Positions 1 through 7,339 of a stretch of DNA of 33,236 nucleotides are shown here, one piece after another. Numbering within the stretch: position 1 is the stretch's first letter; each line of letters starts with the position of its first letter. This DNA is from an uncultured Oscillospiraceae bacterium (GTDB lineage: Bacteria; Bacillota; Clostridia; Oscillospirales; Ruminococcaceae): assembly GCA_910579545.1 (NCBI GenBank), contig CAJTVI010000024.1, positions 1-33,236 on the forward strand, read 5' to 3'. The position numbers were made by a program, and so were the translations under genes. The notes under the pieces are model-generated. The model was not told the DNA's origin. It did no database searches and saw nothing but the letters and a program-made list of their open reading frames with translations.

Positions 1-17
1 GCGGCTTAAAAAGCCGC
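1..17. repeat. Perfect short hairpin at window edge
   Basis: GCGGCTT and AAGCCGC pair perfectly around a 3-base loop. It lies downstream of the minus-strand PH-domain gene, so it may be part of that gene's terminator. The sequence that would hold a T-tract is outside the window. Confidence 0.4.
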
Positions 18-122
18 CCGGCGGGGCGCGGTTTATGGCTTTGGATGGCCCATTGTGCGGCGGGCCCCGGAAAAGGGGATGCGGGCCCATGCGGTGACAT
101 GGGCGCCGGGGCCGCGGCCTGC

Positions 123-623
123 TCAGTCCTCGTGTTCAAGCCGGTCGTCGATGCCGTTCTGGTTCTCGTCCGGGAAAAGGCCGCCCTCGCCGGGCTCGTC
201 CAGGCCGTCGTGGCCTTCGCCAAGGGGCGTGCGGGGGCCGTTCATGATCTCGGTGGCGCGGATGCCGTTTTTGCGCCGGCTCTCCTCCACCGCCTGGGAG
301 AGTACGTCCTTGACCTTGCGGGGGTTTTTGACATGGATCAGGTCGAGATGGGGCACGCTGGCGTCGCTGCTCTCCACGCAGATGCTGCCCACCCCAAACA
401 TGCGCTCGGCAAGGCTTTGGGAGAGTCGCAGGTCCCGGACGCGGTAGAGCCGCACCTCCTCCTCGTGCAGGTTGATGAGCCCGGTGTTCACAAGCAGCTT
501 TGAGGCGGTCAGGCTGTAACGGGTAAAGCTGATGGGCATGCCAAGGATCCTGCGCCGGTCGGTCCAGAGCAGTTCCTCCTCCTCCACGCTCACCGTAAAG
601 CTTCCGCTTTTCAGTTTGGCCAT
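123..623 (-). CDS. Bacterial PH-domain protein with acidic C-terminal tail
   Basis: This 166-residue protein has no signal peptide or membrane segment. The start is the ATG at 623, placed 8 bases after AAAGGAGG; longer upstream readings run through hairpin DNA and lack a ribosome site. Residues about 20-110 fit the bacterial PH (bPH) fold: a 'RYSLTASKLLVNTGLI' strand pattern, then 'VRLYRVRDLRLSQS' and 'LDLIHVKNPRKVKDVL', the usual strand-strand-helix ending of YdbS/YdbT-like PH domains. Such domains are known in bacterial proteins of mostly unknown role. The tail (about 127-166) is polar and ends in 'DENQNGIDDRLE', which resembles a calcium-binding loop. It lies downstream of ilvE on the same strand across a hairpin-rich gap, so a shared transcript is uncertain. 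Fold call fairly sure; function unknown. Confidence 0.75.
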   Translation of the reverse strand: MAKLKSGSFTVSVEEEELLWTDRRRILGMPISFTRYSLTASKLLVNTGLINLHEEEVRLYRVRDLRLSQSLAERMFGVGSICVESSDASVPHLDLIHVKNPRKVKDVLSQAVEESRRKNGIRATEIMNGPRTPLGEGHDGLDEPGEGGLFPDENQNGIDDRLEHED

Positions 624-659
624 GGTGCGGCCTCCTTTCGGTTGATGGGTTTTGTGTGC

Positions 660-785
660 GGCCCAAAGGAATTTGGGCCGCCAAATGGGGGTCTGGTCCG
701 ATGTTTCGCATTTTTTGTATATACAAAAAATCCAGAAACATCGCATCCCCAAAATGCAGGGCATTTTGGGGTGGGCCACAGGCCC
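660..785. repeat. Cluster of four hairpins inside an interrupted repeat
   Basis: Four successive inverted repeats occupy the gap between the PH gene and ilvE. They are GGCCCAAA/TTTGGGCC (660-679); a 9-bp outer stem (699-707 with 735-743) enclosing a perfect 22-base AT-rich palindrome at 710-731; an 11-bp stem CCCCAAAATGC/GCATTTTGGGG (747-771); and GGGCC/GGCCC (773-785). The flanks 685-696 and 783-796 match the two halves of the interspersed repeat seen at 2786 and 24668. Some of these stems may end ilvE transcription on the minus strand, but no classical stem plus T-tract is evident. Confidence 0.6.
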
Positions 786-821
786 CCAGATCGGCCTATA
801 CGTCTATGGCCCAACCCGCCT

Positions 822-1892
822 TTAGTCCACCGGCTGGATCCAGCCTTTTTCGTCGGGCAGGCGGCCCCACTGGATGCCGGTGAGGGTGTCGTAAAGCTTC
901 TGGGTCACGGGGCCGATCTTTCCGCCGCCGATCTGGGCGCTCTCGCTGCCGTAATCCAGCTGTTTTACCGGGCTCACCACCGCGGCGGTGCCGGTGCCAA
1001 ACACCTCTTCCAGGTTTCCCTCGCGGGCGGCCTTCATCACGTCCGCAATGGCCAGCTTGCCCTCATGCACGGTGTAGCCCCAGTCCCGCAGCAGTTCGAT
1101 GCAGCTGCGGCGGGTCACGCCGGGCAGCACGGTGCCCACGGTGGCGGCGGTGTAGATTTCGCCCTTGATCTTGAAGAAGATGTTCATGCTGCCAACTTCT
1201 TCCACATACCTGCGCTCGGCGCCGTCCAGCCAGAGCACCTGGCTGTACCCCAGTTCCTCGGCCTTTTCGCCCGCCTTGATCGAGGCCGCGTAGTTGCCGC
1301 CGCACTTGATGGCGCCGGTACCGCCGGGGCAGGCGCGCACATACTCGCTCTCCACATAGATCTTGACCGGGTCGATCCCCTCGGCGTAGTAGGCGCCGCT
1401 GGGCGAACAGATGATGATAAACTGGTATTTGGTGGAGGCGTGCACGCCCAGCTGTTCCATGGTGGCGATGGTAAAGGGCCGGATGTAGAGGGAGGTGCCG
1501 TCCAGATGGGGCACCCAGTCTTTTTCCACCGATACCAGCGCCTTGACCGCCTGCACAAAATCCTCTACCGGGATGGTGGGGATGCACAGCCGGTCATGGG
1601 TATCGCAAAAGCGCTGGGCGTTGCAGTCTGGCCGGAAAAGCTGGACGCCGCCGTCCGCCCGGCGGTAGGCCTTGAGACCCTCAAAGCATTCCTGCGCGTA
1701 GTGGAACACCGAGGCGGAGGGATCCAGCACCAGCGGCGCGTAGGGCACGATCCGCGGATCGTGCCAGCCCTGGCCCGCGTCGTAGTTCATCACAAACATG
1801 TGGTCGGTAAAAATGCGGCCGAACCCCAGCTTGCCCTCGTCCTGCGGTTTTGCCTTGGGGGTTGCGGTTTTGGTGATCTTGATGTCCAGCAT
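822..1892 (-). CDS. ilvE: Branched-chain amino acid aminotransferase
   Basis: This is a PLP-dependent fold-type IV transaminase that interconverts leucine, isoleucine and valine with their 2-oxo acids, using glutamate/2-oxoglutarate. About 356 residues is typical of the BCAT family found in Firmicutes and eukaryotes. Family landmarks are visible: 'VFHYAQECFEGLKAYR' near the N-terminus, 'LYIRPFTIAT', 'GTGAIKCGGNYAAS' (its lysine is not the PLP lysine by itself but belongs to the conserved K-x-GGNYA block), 'WLDGAERRYVEEVGSMNIFF' with the VEEVG(S/T)MN motif, and 'EVFGTGTAAVV'. Two ATGs lie three codons apart. The inner one at 1892 is preferred because GAGGG lies about 10 bases before it but only 1 base before the outer one at 1901. 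It is transcribed alone from the promoter at 1970-1998. Confidence 0.93.
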   Translation of the reverse strand: MLDIKITKTATPKAKPQDEGKLGFGRIFTDHMFVMNYDAGQGWHDPRIVPYAPLVLDPSASVFHYAQECFEGLKAYRRADGGVQLFRPDCNAQRFCDTHDRLCIPTIPVEDFVQAVKALVSVEKDWVPHLDGTSLYIRPFTIATMEQLGVHASTKYQFIIICSPSGAYYAEGIDPVKIYVESEYVRACPGGTGAIKCGGNYAASIKAGEKAEELGYSQVLWLDGAERRYVEEVGSMNIFFKIKGEIYTAATVGTVLPGVTRRSCIELLRDWGYTVHEGKLAIADVMKAAREGNLEEVFGTGTAAVVSPVKQLDYGSESAQIGGGKIGPVTQKLYDTLTGIQWGRLPDEKGWIQPVD

Positions 1893-1969
1893 AATTCCCA
1901 TTCCCTCTCTTTACTCATAACAGGCCGCCCGCCCCGGCATGCGACGCCGCGGCGGCCCGATTTATTCTT

Positions 1970-1998
1970 ATTATAATCCCGATGCGGCCCTGCCGCAA
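1970..1998 (-). promoter_or_regulatory. Sigma-A type promoter of ilvE
   Basis: Read on the minus strand: TTGCGG (1993-1998), a 17-base spacer, then a perfect TATAAT (1970-1975). The distance to the ilvE start leaves a leader of about 70 bases. The promoter is divergent from the HAD gene promoter. Confidence 0.6.
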
Positions 1999-2037
1999 GG
2001 TTTCGCGGCCGGTTTTTTGCGCGCGGGGGCGGTTTTG

Positions 2038-2046
2038 TGCTACAAT
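2038..2046 (+). promoter_or_regulatory. Extended -10 promoter of the HAD phosphatase gene
   Basis: TG-C-TACAAT forms an extended -10 element. The best -35 is only TTGCGC, 18 bases upstream (2017-2022), which suits an extended -10 promoter. It sits about 60 bases before the gene start. Confidence 0.5.
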
Positions 2047-2107
2047 AAAGGCCAGCAGAACGCCCCGCGCACAGCGGGGAGGAGATACAGAAGGGGGAGT
2101 GGCCCGC

Positions 2108-2764
2108 ATGCCGCAAGCAGTGATCTTTGATATGGACGGCCTGATGTTTGATACCGAGCGCCCCAGCATCGCCTATTGGAAGGAGGCGCTGGCCGAGCAG
2201 GGCTTTGTGTTGACCGACGCGATGGCAAGCCGCATCCGGGGCCGCAACGAGGAGGGCATCCGGCAGGCGGCATACGAGATGTTTGGCCCGGGGCTGGACT
2301 ATGCCCGCGCCCAGGCTGCCCAGCGCGCCCGGATGGCCCGGCTGGATACCGACGGCCTGCTGCGGGCAAAGCCCGGCCTGCCCGAGCTGCTGGCCTGGCT
2401 TACCGCGCACAGGATCCCGCGGGCGGTGGCGTCCTCCAGCCGGCGGGTGACGGTGGAGGGGCATCTGCGCACGGCCGGGCTGCAAAACGCCTTTGACGCG
2501 GTGGTACCGGGGGACGAGGTGGCGCGGTCCAAGCCCGACCCGGAGATCTTTCTCCGGGCGGCCGCCGCGCTCGGCGCGCCCCCCGCCGCCTGCCTTGTGC
2601 TGGAGGACAGCCCCAACGGGGTGCGGGCGGGCGCGGCCGGCGGGTTTGTAACCGTGATGGTGCCGGATATGGACCCGCCTACCCCTGAGCTGGCCGCCCT
2701 GTACACCGCCTGCGCCCGCGACCTGCACGAGGTGCTGGCCTGGCTGCGGGAGGGGAAGCTGTAA
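2108..2764 (+). CDS. HAD-superfamily hydrolase, beta-phosphoglucomutase-like
   Basis: This 218-residue cytosolic protein has all four HAD motifs: 'VIFDMDGLMFD' (nucleophile D8, acid/base D10), 'AVASSSRR' (motif II Ser), the lysine of 'ARSKPDPEIF' and 'CLVLEDSPNGVRAG' with the metal-binding acidic pair. The cap between motifs I and II is alpha-helical (subclass I), as in beta-phosphoglucomutase and phosphoglycolate phosphatases. The start is the ATG at 2108, behind a purine-rich AGAAGGGGGAG site; the open frame extends farther upstream but has no ribosome site there. Substrate cannot be read from sequence; sugar phosphates are most common for this branch. Monocistronic, divergent from ilvE. 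Confidence 0.88.
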   Translation: MPQAVIFDMDGLMFDTERPSIAYWKEALAEQGFVLTDAMASRIRGRNEEGIRQAAYEMFGPGLDYARAQAAQRARMARLDTDGLLRAKPGLPELLAWLTAHRIPRAVASSSRRVTVEGHLRTAGLQNAFDAVVPGDEVARSKPDPEIFLRAAAALGAPPAACLVLEDSPNGVRAGAAGGFVTVMVPDMDPPTPELAALYTACARDLHEVLAWLREGKL

Positions 2765-2785
2765 GGGCATAGGGCCAAGCATGGG

Positions 2786-2818
2786 CCAATCTGGGGGGCT
2801 CGCCCCCCAGACCCCCAT
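2786..2818. repeat. Interspersed GC-rich palindromic repeat, copy A
   Basis: The core pairs CTGGGGGG with CCCCCCAG around a short CTCG-like loop. The reverse complement is identical over 30 bases to 24668-24697. It follows the HAD gene stop and could fold as a strong hairpin, but no T-tract follows. The rest of 2765-3118 holds another small stem (CGCGCGAAAATTTTCGCGCG near 2823-2842) and no credible gene. Confidence 0.75.
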
Positions 2819-3051
2819 CACGCCGCGCGAAAATTTTCGCGCGGTAATCTTTTTGGAATGATAACGATTCAGGCACAGATGCCAAAAAGGTGGAGCGTCC
2901 AACCCGAAACGATAAAAACCCGCGTTTCACCGTCCGCTGGCCGACAAAAACCCATTCCCACGTCATTCATCCGGCGCAAAGCCCCCGATACGCGGCCGGA
3001 CCCAGGCAGTGCAAAAACCCCCAGTTTTATTATCATGTCCGGTTCTTTTTG

Positions 3052-3077
3052 TTTCTTTTTCTTTCAAGAAAAAGAAA
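3052..3077. repeat. Perfect 12-bp pyrimidine/purine inverted repeat
   Basis: TTTCTTTTTCTT and AAGAAAAAGAAA form perfect arms separated by only TC. It lies between the converging HAD gene and oppA. An AT-only stem like this is not a classical terminator. Confidence 0.6.
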
Positions 3078-3119
3078 GGGCCCGCGTTTTTACCCGCGTT
3101 TTTACCCGCTTCTCTATAC

Positions 3120-3161
3120 AAAAAACCCGCGCCGGGCGTCTGCCCAGCGCGGGTCCTTTTT
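3120..3161 (-). terminator. Intrinsic terminator of oppA
   Basis: Read on the minus strand, a GC-rich stem (CCCGCGC with GCGCGGG, extended by GGGC/GCCC) is followed directly by a T6 run. It starts about 30 bases after the oppA stop codon. The plus strand also has a short T-run, so it may work in both directions. Confidence 0.85.
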
Positions 3162-3190
3162 AGCTTATGCCGTTACGCAAGGGGGATGGC

Positions 3191-4882
3191 TCAGGCCACA
3201 TGGGCGTACTGGAGGTACCAGTAGCCGTAAGCGGAGTGCCAGATACCCTGCAGCGAGGGGCTCTGCAGCCAGAAGTCGGCGTAGTAGGCCACCGGGATCA
3301 TCGCGGCGTCGTTCATCGCGGCGTCCTCGGCCTTGTGCAGGGCGGCGAACCGCGCAACCGGGTCGGTGGTGGCACGGGCCTCGGCCAGCGCGCCGTCAAA
3401 CTCGGCGCTGGAGTACTTGCCGTCGTTGTTGCCGTTGCCGGTCTCCAGCAGCTCCAGCAGGTTGGTGGGGTCGTTGTAGTCGCAGACCCAGCCGTTACGG
3501 GCGATCTCGTAATCGCCGGCGCGGCGCTGCGGGGTGAAGGAAGACCACTCGACCACGTCGATGTTCAGGGTGATGCCCAGCTCGTCGGCCCATACCTGCT
3601 GCAGGTACTCGGCCAGCACCTTGTGGTAGCCGGCGTCGTTGGTGGAGTAGGTGATGGTGGGGAAGCCCTCGCCGTCCGGGTAACCGGCGTCGGCCAGCAG
3701 CTGCTTGGCCTCGGCCAGGTTGGCGTCGTAGTCCTCGCTGATGTAGGGCTTGCCGCCGTTGGCCTTATCCATAAAGGGGGTGGTGCCGTCGTCATCGGTG
3801 ATGCCGGGGCCAACAAAGTTGTAGGCCGGGGTGTAGGTGCCCTGCATCAGAACAGAAGCCACATACTCACGGTCGATGGCCAGGCTCAGCGCCTTGCGCA
3901 CCTTCGGGTCGTTAAACGGCTCCTTCTGGGTGTTCAGCGAGATATAGTAGGTGCCGGCCATGGCGTCCACATAGAAGTCGCCGCCCTGGTCAGCCGGGGT
4001 CAGGCTCGGGATCTCGTCGGTGGGCACGTCCTTGATGAACAGGGAAGCGCCGCTGTTGTAAGCAGTGTAGGCAGCCGAGGAATCCTCGATGAGCAGGAAG
4101 GTCAGGGTATCAGCCACGATCTTGCTCTTGTCCCAGCCGCCGTTGTAGTACTCGTTGCGGCTCATCACGATCCGCTCGCCGGGTACCCACTCGGTCACAT
4201 GGAAGGGGCCGTTGGAGACGTAGGTCTCGGGGCTTACCGCCCAGGTGTCCGGGTGCTGGGAGACGACCGCCTCGCAGACAGGGGACAGGGTGGCAAAAGC
4301 CGCCAGGCTCAGGAAGTAGGGGCAGGGAGTGCTCAGCTCGACCACAAAGGTCTGGGCGTCCGGGGCGGACACGGCCAGGGCGTCCTTGTCGCCGGCCATC
4401 GCCTCGTCAAAGCCCTTCACCATCCACAGCACGGTATCGGCGTAGGGGGCGGCGACCTCGGGATCGGCCACCCGCTTCCAGGCGTAAACGAAGTCGTTGG
4501 CGGTCAGATCGCTGCCGTCGCTCCACTTCAGGCCGTCGCGCAGGTGGAAGGTGTAGGTCAGCTGGTCGTCGCTGATCTCGTAGCTCTCGGCCTGGCCGGG
4601 GATGATGGAGTAGTCCTCATCCACCACGAGCAGGGTCTCAAAAGCGGTGATGATCATGTTGGCGCCATCCACCGCGCTGTTCAAAGCCGGGTCGATGGTC
4701 TCGGGGTCGGGGCCGATCTGCACGGGGACGTTGCCGTCCCAGGCGGCGGGATCAGCGGCCGGGGTGCTGCCGGCGTCCGCCGGGGTCGAAGCGGCCGGAG
4801 CGCTGCTGCCGGAACCGCCGCCGCAGGCTGCCAGGGACAGGACCAGGCAGAGCGCCAGCACGATTGCAAGAATTTTCTTCAT
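3191..4882 (-). CDS. oppA: Oligopeptide-binding lipoprotein of a peptide ABC transporter
   Basis: This 563-residue extracellular substrate-binding protein (SBP family 5) captures peptides for the OppBCDF importer encoded next to it. The N-terminus is a lipoprotein signal: MKK, a hydrophobic core, then lipobox LSLAAC with the acylated cysteine at about residue 21, followed by a Gly/Ser/Ala/Pro linker. The mature part carries SBP_bac_5 features: 'IGPDPETIDPALNS', 'YTFHLRDGLKWSDGSDLTANDFVYAWKR' (quoted in part: 'LRDGLKWSDG'), 'NGPFHVTEW', 'DPKVRKALSLAIDRE' and 'EYLQQVWADELGITL'. The ATG at 4882 has GGAGGG 10 bases upstream; an in-frame ATG upstream would spoil the signal peptide. It has its own promoter and terminator, which allows more OppA than membrane subunits. 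The family is certain; the exact peptide preference is not visible. Confidence 0.93.
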   Translation of the reverse strand: MKKILAIVLALCLVLSLAACGGGSGSSAPAASTPADAGSTPAADPAAWDGNVPVQIGPDPETIDPALNSAVDGANMIITAFETLLVVDEDYSIIPGQAESYEISDDQLTYTFHLRDGLKWSDGSDLTANDFVYAWKRVADPEVAAPYADTVLWMVKGFDEAMAGDKDALAVSAPDAQTFVVELSTPCPYFLSLAAFATLSPVCEAVVSQHPDTWAVSPETYVSNGPFHVTEWVPGERIVMSRNEYYNGGWDKSKIVADTLTFLLIEDSSAAYTAYNSGASLFIKDVPTDEIPSLTPADQGGDFYVDAMAGTYYISLNTQKEPFNDPKVRKALSLAIDREYVASVLMQGTYTPAYNFVGPGITDDDGTTPFMDKANGGKPYISEDYDANLAEAKQLLADAGYPDGEGFPTITYSTNDAGYHKVLAEYLQQVWADELGITLNIDVVEWSSFTPQRRAGDYEIARNGWVCDYNDPTNLLELLETGNGNNDGKYSSAEFDGALAEARATTDPVARFAALHKAEDAAMNDAAMIPVAYYADFWLQSPSLQGIWHSAYGYWYLQYAHVA

Positions 4883-5059
4883 CGTTCGTTTTCCCTCCAT
4901 GAATTTTTTTCTTTTCTGAGAAGAACCTTCACCCCACCGCGCGGGCCATTGCCCGGCAATGGGATGAACAAAAGGCCATGGCCTTTTCTTCACAAAAAAT
5001 CTTGGGCGAAACTGCCCATCCACAGCGCACAGGTTGTACCGTATGGATGAACGCTATCC

Positions 5060-5088
5060 ATTATAGCGGCCTGCCGCCCAAAGCACAA
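5060..5088 (-). promoter_or_regulatory. Sigma-A type promoter of oppA
   Basis: Minus strand: TTGTGC (5083-5088), a 17-base spacer, then a perfect TATAAT (5060-5065). The leader to the oppA ATG is about 170 bases. It lies downstream of the candidate oppF terminator, so oppA can be expressed separately. Confidence 0.65.
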
Positions 5089-5130
5089 GCAAAAGCGCCT
5101 TTTTGTAAAAAAATTGCAATACTTTGGGGC

Positions 5131-5157
5131 CAAAACCGCCCAAAACAGGCGGTTTTG
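5131..5157 (-). terminator. Candidate terminator after oppBCDF
   Basis: CAAAACCGCC and GGCGGTTTTG form a perfect 10-bp inverted repeat with a 7-base loop. A-rich and T-rich ends flank the GC core, so it could end transcription in either direction. It separates oppF from the oppA promoter. The gap 4883-5301 also holds GC-rich stems near 5169-5182 and 5213-5242 but no gene. Confidence 0.55.
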
Positions 5158-5301
5158 AGCCGGCGCAGGGGCCTTTTGGCCCGCAGGGCGCGGCCGCCGT
5201 ATGGACAATTCTACCGGCCGGCCCCCCGCAAAGGGGCCGGCGCGCGGGGTCTGGATCCGCCGGGCAAGCCGGCGGGGCCGGGGGCCAAACCGCCGCGGCG
5301 C

Positions 5302-6318
5302 TTACCGCACCATCTCCAAATTATGGCAGGCGGCCCAGTGGCCGGGGCTCACCTCCCGGAACTCGGGGCACTCGGCGGCGCACTGCTCGGTGGCGTAGGG
5401 GCAGCGGGTGCGGAACCGGCAGCCGGAAGGCGGGTCCAGCGGGCTGGGCACGTCCCCCTGCAGCACGATCCGCTGGGAGGCGCGCGCCGTTTTGGGGTCG
5501 GCCACCGGGATGGCGCTGATCAGGCTGCGGGTGTAGGGGTGCACGCTGTGGCCGATCAGCTCAAAGCTGTCGGCCAGCTCCACCAGCTTGCCCAGGTACA
5601 TCACCCCGATGCGGGTGGAGATGTGCTTGACCACGCTCAGGTCGTGGGCGATAAACAGGTAGGTGAGCCCCAGGTTTTGCTGCAGGTCCTCAAACATGTT
5701 CACCACCTGGGCCTGGATCGAGACGTCCAGCGCCGAGACCGGCTCCTCGCACACGATGAATTCCGGCCGCACCGCCAGCGCCCGGGCAATGCCCACCCGC
5801 TGGCGCTGCCCGCCCGAAAACTCGTGGGCGTAGCGGTTGGCGTGCTCCGAGTTGAGGCCCACCAGCTCCAGCAGGTGGATGATCCGCTCCCGCCGCTCCT
5901 GGTCGTTGGCGGCCAGCTTGTGGATGTCGATGGCCTCGCCCACAATGTCCCCCACCGTCATGCGGGGGTCCAGGCTGGCGTAGGGGTCCTGAAACACGAT
6001 CTGCATCTTGCGGCGGTAGGGCAGCATATCCACCGCCACCCGGCCCTTGGAATCCGGCAGCTTGCCCGAATCAAAAATGACCTCGCCGTCGTAGATGATG
6101 CGGCCGTCGGTGGGCTCATACAGCCGCAAAAGGCTGCGCCCGGTGGTGGTTTTGCCGCAGCCCGATTCGCCCACAAGGCCCAGGGTCTCGCCGCGGCGGA
6201 TGGCAAAGCTCACGTCGTCCACCGCCTGCACATACCGCTTTTTTTTGCCGTAGCCGCCGGCGGGGAAGTACTGCTGCAGATGCTGTACCTCCACAAGGGT
6301 GTTGTTCTGCTCGCTCAT
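5302..6318 (-). CDS. oppF: Peptide ABC transporter ATP-binding protein
   Basis: This 338-residue cytoplasmic ATPase forms a heterodimer with OppD to power peptide import. Visible motifs are Walker A GESGCGKT (50-57), Q-loop 'IVFQDPYASLDPRM', ABC signature FSGGQRQR, a Walker B region reading IVCEEPVSALD, and the switch histidine in 'FIAHDLSVV'. The C-terminal oligo-HPY region has the expected Cys pair in 'GCRFRTRCPYATEQC'. Most relatives read CDEP in Walker B; here the first acid is Glu, a conservative change. The start at 6318 has AAAGGAGG 9 bases upstream, and its ATG overlaps the oppD stop (ATGA), indicating translational coupling. Last gene of the oppBCDF operon. Confidence 0.93.
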   Translation of the reverse strand: MSEQNNTLVEVQHLQQYFPAGGYGKKKRYVQAVDDVSFAIRRGETLGLVGESGCGKTTTGRSLLRLYEPTDGRIIYDGEVIFDSGKLPDSKGRVAVDMLPYRRKMQIVFQDPYASLDPRMTVGDIVGEAIDIHKLAANDQERRERIIHLLELVGLNSEHANRYAHEFSGGQRQRVGIARALAVRPEFIVCEEPVSALDVSIQAQVVNMFEDLQQNLGLTYLFIAHDLSVVKHISTRIGVMYLGKLVELADSFELIGHSVHPYTRSLISAIPVADPKTARASQRIVLQGDVPSPLDPPSGCRFRTRCPYATEQCAAECPEFREVSPGHWAACHNLEMVR

Positions 6319-7319
6319 TCGGCGCTGCCTCCTTTCGCCTCAAACTGCTGCTTTTGCTCCAGCCAGCAGTGGGTGTAGTGGGTCTCGCTCAGCTCGGTTT
6401 TGGGAGGCATCTGGCGCAGGCACACCTTCATGCACTTGGGGCAGCGGGGGGCAAAGGGGCAGCCGGCCGGCGGGTTGAGCATATCCACCGGGGTGCCCTC
6501 GATCGGCACCAGCCGCTCCTTCTCCTCGGCGTTCAGCTTGGGGATGCTGTTGATCAGGCCCCGGGTATACTCGTGGCGGGGCTGGTAAAAGATCTCGTCG
6601 GTGGTGCCGTACTCCACGATCCTTCCGGCGTACATCACGGCGATCTTCTCGCACATGCTGGCCACCACCCCAAGGTCGTGGGTGATCATGATGATGCTCA
6701 TGCCCAGCTTTTTGCGCAGCTCCATCATCAGCTCCAAGATCTGGGCCTGGATGGTCACGTCCAGCGCGGTAGTGGGCTCGTCCGCGATCAGCAGCTTGGG
6801 CTCGCAGGCCAGGGCGATGGCGATCATCACCCGCTGGCGCATCCCGCCCGAAAGTTCGTGCGGGTACTGCTTGAGCCGCTTTTCCGGCTCATTGATGCCC
6901 ACCAGCTCCAAAAGTTCCTTGGCGCGGGCATAGGCCTGGGCGCGGTTTTTATCAGTATGCAGCAGCACCACCTCGGCGATCTGGTTGCCGATGGTGTACA
7001 CCGGGTTCAGGCTGGTCATGGGGTCCTGGAAGATGATCGAGACCTCGTTGCCCCGCATTTTGCGGAACTCCTTCTCGGTCATCTTTTCCACCTCGTGGCC
7101 GTTAAAATGCAGGGTGCCGCCGATCAGCCTGCCGGGGTAGGCGGTCAGGCCCATCAGGCTGTAGGCGGTCACCGATTTGCCGCTGCCCGATTCGCCCACG
7201 ATGCCCAGAACGTCCCCCTGCTGCATGGCAAAGCTCACGTCGTTCAGCGCCTTTACCTCGCCCGCCGGGGTAAAAAAGGAGAGGCGCTCGTGCTGGATGT
7301 CCAGTAACAGTTCGCTCAT
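6315..7319 (-). CDS. oppD: Peptide ABC transporter ATP-binding protein
   Basis: This 334-residue partner ATPase of OppF belongs to the OppD/DppD family. Walker A GESGSGKS spans 42-49, followed by Q-loop 'IIFQDPMTSLNPVY', signature LSGGMRQR, Walker B 'LLIADEPTTALD' and the H-loop in 'MITHDLGVV'. The C-terminal segment 'GCPFAPRCPKCMKVC' is the cysteine-rich motif that in OppD/DppD relatives can hold an iron-sulfur cluster; here all four cysteines of the cluster region appear present. The ATG at 7319 has GGGAGGAG 9 bases upstream. The gene starts 20 bases after oppC and overlaps oppF by 4 bases. Confidence 0.93.
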   Translation of the reverse strand: MSELLLDIQHERLSFFTPAGEVKALNDVSFAMQQGDVLGIVGESGSGKSVTAYSLMGLTAYPGRLIGGTLHFNGHEVEKMTEKEFRKMRGNEVSIIFQDPMTSLNPVYTIGNQIAEVVLLHTDKNRAQAYARAKELLELVGINEPEKRLKQYPHELSGGMRQRVMIAIALACEPKLLIADEPTTALDVTIQAQILELMMELRKKLGMSIIMITHDLGVVASMCEKIAVMYAGRIVEYGTTDEIFYQPRHEYTRGLINSIPKLNAEEKERLVPIEGTPVDMLNPPAGCPFAPRCPKCMKVCLRQMPPKTELSETHYTHCWLEQKQQFEAKGGSAE

Positions 7320-7339
7320 TGTTGTATGCTCCTCCCTCT

